Made by a program: the position numbers and the translations under genes. Below, piece by piece: positions 6,993-9,487 of a stretch of 9,487 nt of DNA. How positions within the stretch are numbered: the first letter of the stretch is position 1; every line of letters begins with the position of its first letter. The notes below the pieces were generated by a model, which ran no database searches, was not told the DNA's origin, and saw only the letters and a list, made by a program, of their open reading frames with translations. This DNA is from Bacteroidota bacterium. GTDB taxonomy: Bacteria > Bacteroidota > Bacteroidia > Bacteroidales > PUMT01. Where the stretch lies: NCBI GenBank assembly GCA_003567115.1, contig PXAP01000273.1, forward strand, positions 1 to 9,487. The letters are read 5' to 3'.

Positions 6993-7857
6993 ATTTCAAT
7001 GTCCACGCAAGCAGGAACAGGAAAACTTCCCCGGCAACAAACCAGAACCGTGAAATTACCGATATTGTTACTCCCTTTTCAGGGGTCAATCCGCCTGCAA
7101 TAAGAAAGGATACAAGGATACCTTCCCGTACACCCACACCTGCAGGTAAAAAAACCACGATAAAACCATATGTCATACTTGCCGGGAAGGCAAGGGACAG
7201 GGGAAGGGGTATGCCGTCATACATTGAAAACATAAGAAACCAGAAACCTGCCGACCATAACAGCCAGAAAAGCAGAACAGGAATACTTACTTTAATAAAA
7301 AATGATTTTTCCATCGGTCTGAAATCAAAATTTCTTTTTAAGATTCTATTCAGCAGTCCGGAAGAGTGCCGGTGAAACCACCCGGAAAAAAGCAGAAAAG
7401 TAAGCAGGACAATACCGCCCGTAATTATCAGGGCAATCCATGGCCGTTGTGAAATATAGAGTGTCGGCGGCAGGCTCAGCACGAGGCCCCACCAAAGAAA
7501 TATCAGCTGCTCCTGAAGTGAGACAAGAGATATAAATTTCAGCCGGGTTCTGTCGGAGCTCAGGTATGAGGCCCGCCCGAGTATTACCCATAATTTACCC
7601 GGAATATACTTGGAAAAGATATATACGCCATGCGAGATCACTGCAGATGAAAATTTTACTTTAACATCCCTGATCCTGAGTGCAATCCCCCAGCTTAAGC
7701 TCGCTATGAGAAATCCCGAGAAAAGGAAGAACAATGATAATCCAAGTTTAGGCAGATTAAAGCTTATATCATGAAAAACCAGGTAATCTGCACGGTACAG
7801 GTACCAGATAAAAAAAATAAGCGAGAGATACAGCAGAATGCGGAAAATTTTTTGCAT
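6946..7857 (-). CDS. LPG-synthase TM / UPF0104 family membrane protein, putative flippase-like
   Basis: 303 residues, almost entirely hydrophobic with about eight membrane helices. Family signs are Y-I-P-G-K (84-88), L-P-A-G-V-G-V-R-E-G (237-246) and the final helix with R270 and E277 (S-R-F-W-F-V-A-G-E). This is the fold of the membrane part of lysylphosphatidylglycerol synthase (MprF) and of the C-terminal half of archaeal AglD, but no catalytic aminoacyl-transfer domain is attached. MprF's membrane part translocates lipid, so a flippase-like role for a lipid-linked sugar is plausible given the GT2 and GT-C neighbours; substrate and activity are inferred. It is convergent with the GT2 gene, sharing 47 bases, so no terminator fits between them. 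The ATG at 7857 has no Shine-Dalgarno. The stretch to the lyase stop (7858-8063) has no gene. Confidence 0.85.
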   Translation of the reverse strand: MQKIFRILLYLSLIFFIWYLYRADYLVFHDISFNLPKLGLSLFFLFSGFLIASLSWGIALRIRDVKVKFSSAVISHGVYIFSKYIPGKLWVILGRASYLSSDRTRLKFISLVSLQEQLIFLWWGLVLSLPPTLYISQRPWIALIITGGIVLLTFLLFSGWFHRHSSGLLNRILKRNFDFRPMEKSFFIKVSIPVLLFWLLWSAGFWFLMFSMYDGIPLPLSLAFPASMTYGFIVVFLPAGVGVREGILVSFLIAGGLTPEKGVTISVISRFWFVAGEVFLFLLAWTLKFSGDKGAGYPEYPST

Positions 7858-7911
7858 TTGCCAAAACTACAGGTTATTAATAAATAATTAAAATATATGC
7901 CAGTTAAAGTT

Positions 7912-7919
7912 CAAATGTA
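7912..7919 (-). promoter_or_regulatory. Possible -7 box for the UPF0104-type gene
   Basis: On the minus strand TACATTTG exactly matches the Bacteroidota -7 consensus TAnnTTTG, 54 bases before the ATG at 7857. No TTTG box is found at the right distance upstream, so this is only half a promoter. It would give a leader of about 45-50 bases. Confidence 0.25.
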
Positions 7920-8063
7920 AGGATGGATAACCGGATGCTGGTTCCTGCCTGCAATGACCGGGAAAGATTTTCAGGGCTGGTATGTTCGTAATATCAATTT
8001 TAATTTATTTAAAGTGACCGGGGAGTGGTTTATAACCAATCTGTACAGGGATAAGTTTTTCAG

Positions 8064-9487
8064 TCATTCCAGATCTTTGAGCGAAAATCCGGTTTTGAGC
8101 AGATTGCCCGGCTCCAGTATCGAAGCCATCCTGGAGGGATCTAAAAGGTTTATCTCTTTATTGGCAGTAAAGATATCGATATTTTTTTCTTTCATCAGTT
8201 GGGCAAGTTCAGCTGCCTTGTTGTATCCGGTGTAGGGAACCAGTGCGGTTGTGATGGCGGGACTGGAATAGAGGCGTGATTCGGAAACGCTTCTGTTTAT
8301 ATCTATTTTGTTGAAAAGCTTGTTGGTCAGTGCCTGGCTTGCCGCAATCAGTAGTTTGATGCTTTCAAGAAGTGAATGTCCGATAACCGGGAGGTAGGCA
8401 TTCAGATCCAGGCAGCCCTGTGCCGCAAGTGATGTAATAAGCTGGTCGTTGGCAAAGATCTTGTGCGCAGCGCTGATCACAAACTCAGGTATCACAGGGT
8501 TTACCTTCCCGGGCATTATGGAGCTTCCTGCCTGAAGCGGTGGCAGATAAACTTCATTCCTGCCGGTGACATCTGATGAAAGCAGTCGCAGATCAGAGAC
8601 CATCTTTTCAAGGTTTACGGCATAAGCCTTTAGTATGGCATGGACCTCGACCAGGCTGTCGTGGTTTGATGTGGAATCGGGAAGGTTTTCACTGCGTGCG
8701 ACAGGGAGACCGGTAAGCCGCTGCAGTTCGGGGACCACCTCCATGATAAAGTAGCGGGGTACGGTAATTCCAGTTCCCACTGCACTGCCGCCCAGGTTTA
8801 CCGTTTTGATTCTCTCCAGGCATTTGGACACCCTCCACCAGTCCCTCGACATAGCCTCATTATAGGCTCCCAAAAGCATACCCCATGAGGAGGGAACTGC
8901 TTCCTGCATCTGGGTATAGGCAATCCGCAGGTGGTTACGGTGCCGGGCCTCCGTTTTCTCGAGTGAAGAGCGCAGGCAGTTAATCTCTTCTTCAAGCAGA
9001 AGCAGCAGCTTCATAGCGGCAATTCTCAGCGAGGTGGGGATAATATCGTTAGTGGACTGGTATATATTGGCATGTTCGATGGGGTCAACCAGAGTATAGT
9101 TACCGGGTTGGGAATTAAGTTTAACCAGGGTTGCGTTGGCAATGATCTCATTTATATTCATATTTATGCTGGTGCCGGCACCACCCTGGACTGCGGGAAC
9201 TATAAAATGATCGAAATATTTTCCTGCAGCAACCTCATTTGCAGCAAGTTCCATTTTTTCCAGAATATCTTTTCTTATCGGCCTGACGGCTCCCGGCATT
9301 TTCCCGAATTTTCCGGCAGCGGCTTTTATGAATGCTCCATAGGTGCGGTAACAGGCAAGCTTGGTGAGTCCGATAGCCCTGTACCATTCCCGGTGGAATC
9401 CCGATTTATATGGAAAATTTTCGCAGGCCCTCAGAGAATGGATGCCGTACAGGGCATCTTCGGGTATCTCTTTTTCGCCCAGAAAAT
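8064..9487 (-). CDS. aspA: Aspartase/fumarase superfamily lyase, hyd-cluster type (5' end cut by window)
   Basis: The frame stays open to the window edge (F-L-G-E-K-E-I-P-E-D-A-L-Y-G-I-H-S-L-R-A), giving about 473 visible residues. Members start only a few residues before F-L-G, so little is missing; the internal methionine at 9299 is not the start. Such cytoplasmic homotetramers remove ammonia from aspartate to give fumarate (aspartase) or dehydrate malate (fumarase). Active-site elements present are G-G-A-G-T-S, Q-S-T-N-D (STND at 9045-9056), G-T-G, and the mobile catalytic loop G-S-S-I-M-P-G-K-V-N-P (about 8496-8529) with its serine and lysine. The M-P-G-K wording is fumarase-like, while the following V-N-P-V-I-P-E is aspartase-like. 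From memory, the Q-M-Q-E-A-V-P-S-S and Q-G-C-L-D-L-N-A-Y-L-P blocks resemble the Bacteroidota proteins annotated as aspartate ammonia-lyase near hyd maturation genes. hydF lies on the same strand 4 kb downstream. Superfamily is certain; aspartase over fumarase is likely but not proven. Confidence 0.88.
   Translation of the reverse strand, partial: FLGEKEIPEDALYGIHSLRACENFPYKSGFHREWYRAIGLTKLACYRTYGAFIKAAAGKFGKMPGAVRPIRKDILEKMELAANEVAAGKYFDHFIVPAVQGGAGTSINMNINEIIANATLVKLNSQPGNYTLVDPIEHANIYQSTNDIIPTSLRIAAMKLLLLLEEEINCLRSSLEKTEARHRNHLRIAYTQMQEAVPSSWGMLLGAYNEAMSRDWWRVSKCLERIKTVNLGGSAVGTGITVPRYFIMEVVPELQRLTGLPVARSENLPDSTSNHDSLVEVHAILKAYAVNLEKMVSDLRLLSSDVTGRNEVYLPPLQAGSSIMPGKVNPVIPEFVISAAHKIFANDQLITSLAAQGCLDLNAYLPVIGHSLLESIKLLIAASQALTNKLFNKIDINRSVSESRLYSSPAITTALVPYTGYNKAAELAQLMKEKNIDIFTANKEINLLDPSRMASILEPGNLLKTGFSLKDLE

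Noticed and set aside
8026..8038. TGGTT-TAT-AACCA hairpin as a terminator for the lyase gene
   Set aside because: The stem is only 5 bp, AT-rich, and has no T-run on the minus strand.
7954..8235. Plus-strand open frame of 93 codons
   Set aside because: Most of it is antisense to the end of the lyase gene, the rest lies in the intergenic gap, and the protein shows no recognisable family trait.

Overview
The window looks like chromosomal DNA of an anaerobic, fermentative member of the Bacteroidota (Bacteroidales or Marinilabiliales type). The evidence is moderate to low GC, no Shine-Dalgarno sequences ahead of the starts, one promoter candidate with Bacteroidota-type boxes, a HydF maturase for [FeFe]-hydrogenase, and an aspartase-like lyase of the kind found beside hyd genes. 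The assignment comes from gene content and style, not from a database search.

Left part (1-1225): two tandem copies of a 136-bp-spaced unit, each with a 15-position hairpin whose arms are conserved although the loop has diverged. Next come a long inverted repeat and a dead IS1380-type transposase gene (in-frame stop, internal deletion, lost C-terminus). Middle-left (1226-2766): a secreted or outer-membrane protein built from thirteen 14-16-residue G-I-Q-A-A-G-F-G-N repeats followed by a beta-rich C-terminal region. A TTTAGG array and a strong rho-independent terminator lie downstream.

Centre (2767-3999, minus): hydF, complete, with all its GTPase motifs and the C-x-H / C-x-x-C cluster ligands. 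It is divergent from a plus-strand pair (4117-6992): a GT-C-type multi-pass membrane protein overlapping by one base (TAATG) a GT2 glycosyltransferase with two C-terminal membrane helices. A minus-strand gene of the LPG-synthase TM / UPF0104 membrane family (6946-7857) overlaps the GT2 tail by 47 bases, convergently. The right end (8064 to the edge, minus) is an aspartase/fumarase-superfamily enzyme that lacks only its first few residues.

Two themes emerge. First, hydF and the aspartase-like gene lie on the same strand but are separated by about 4 kb of membrane glycosylation genes. This suggests an ancestral hyd cluster was split, with hydE/hydG perhaps just beyond the right edge. Second, the GT2, the UPF0104-type membrane protein and the GT-C protein together look like a lipid-linked sugar pathway: charge a polyprenyl carrier, possibly move it across the membrane, then transfer the sugar on the periplasmic side. 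The acceptor is unknown. No CRISPR array, tRNA or rRNA was seen.
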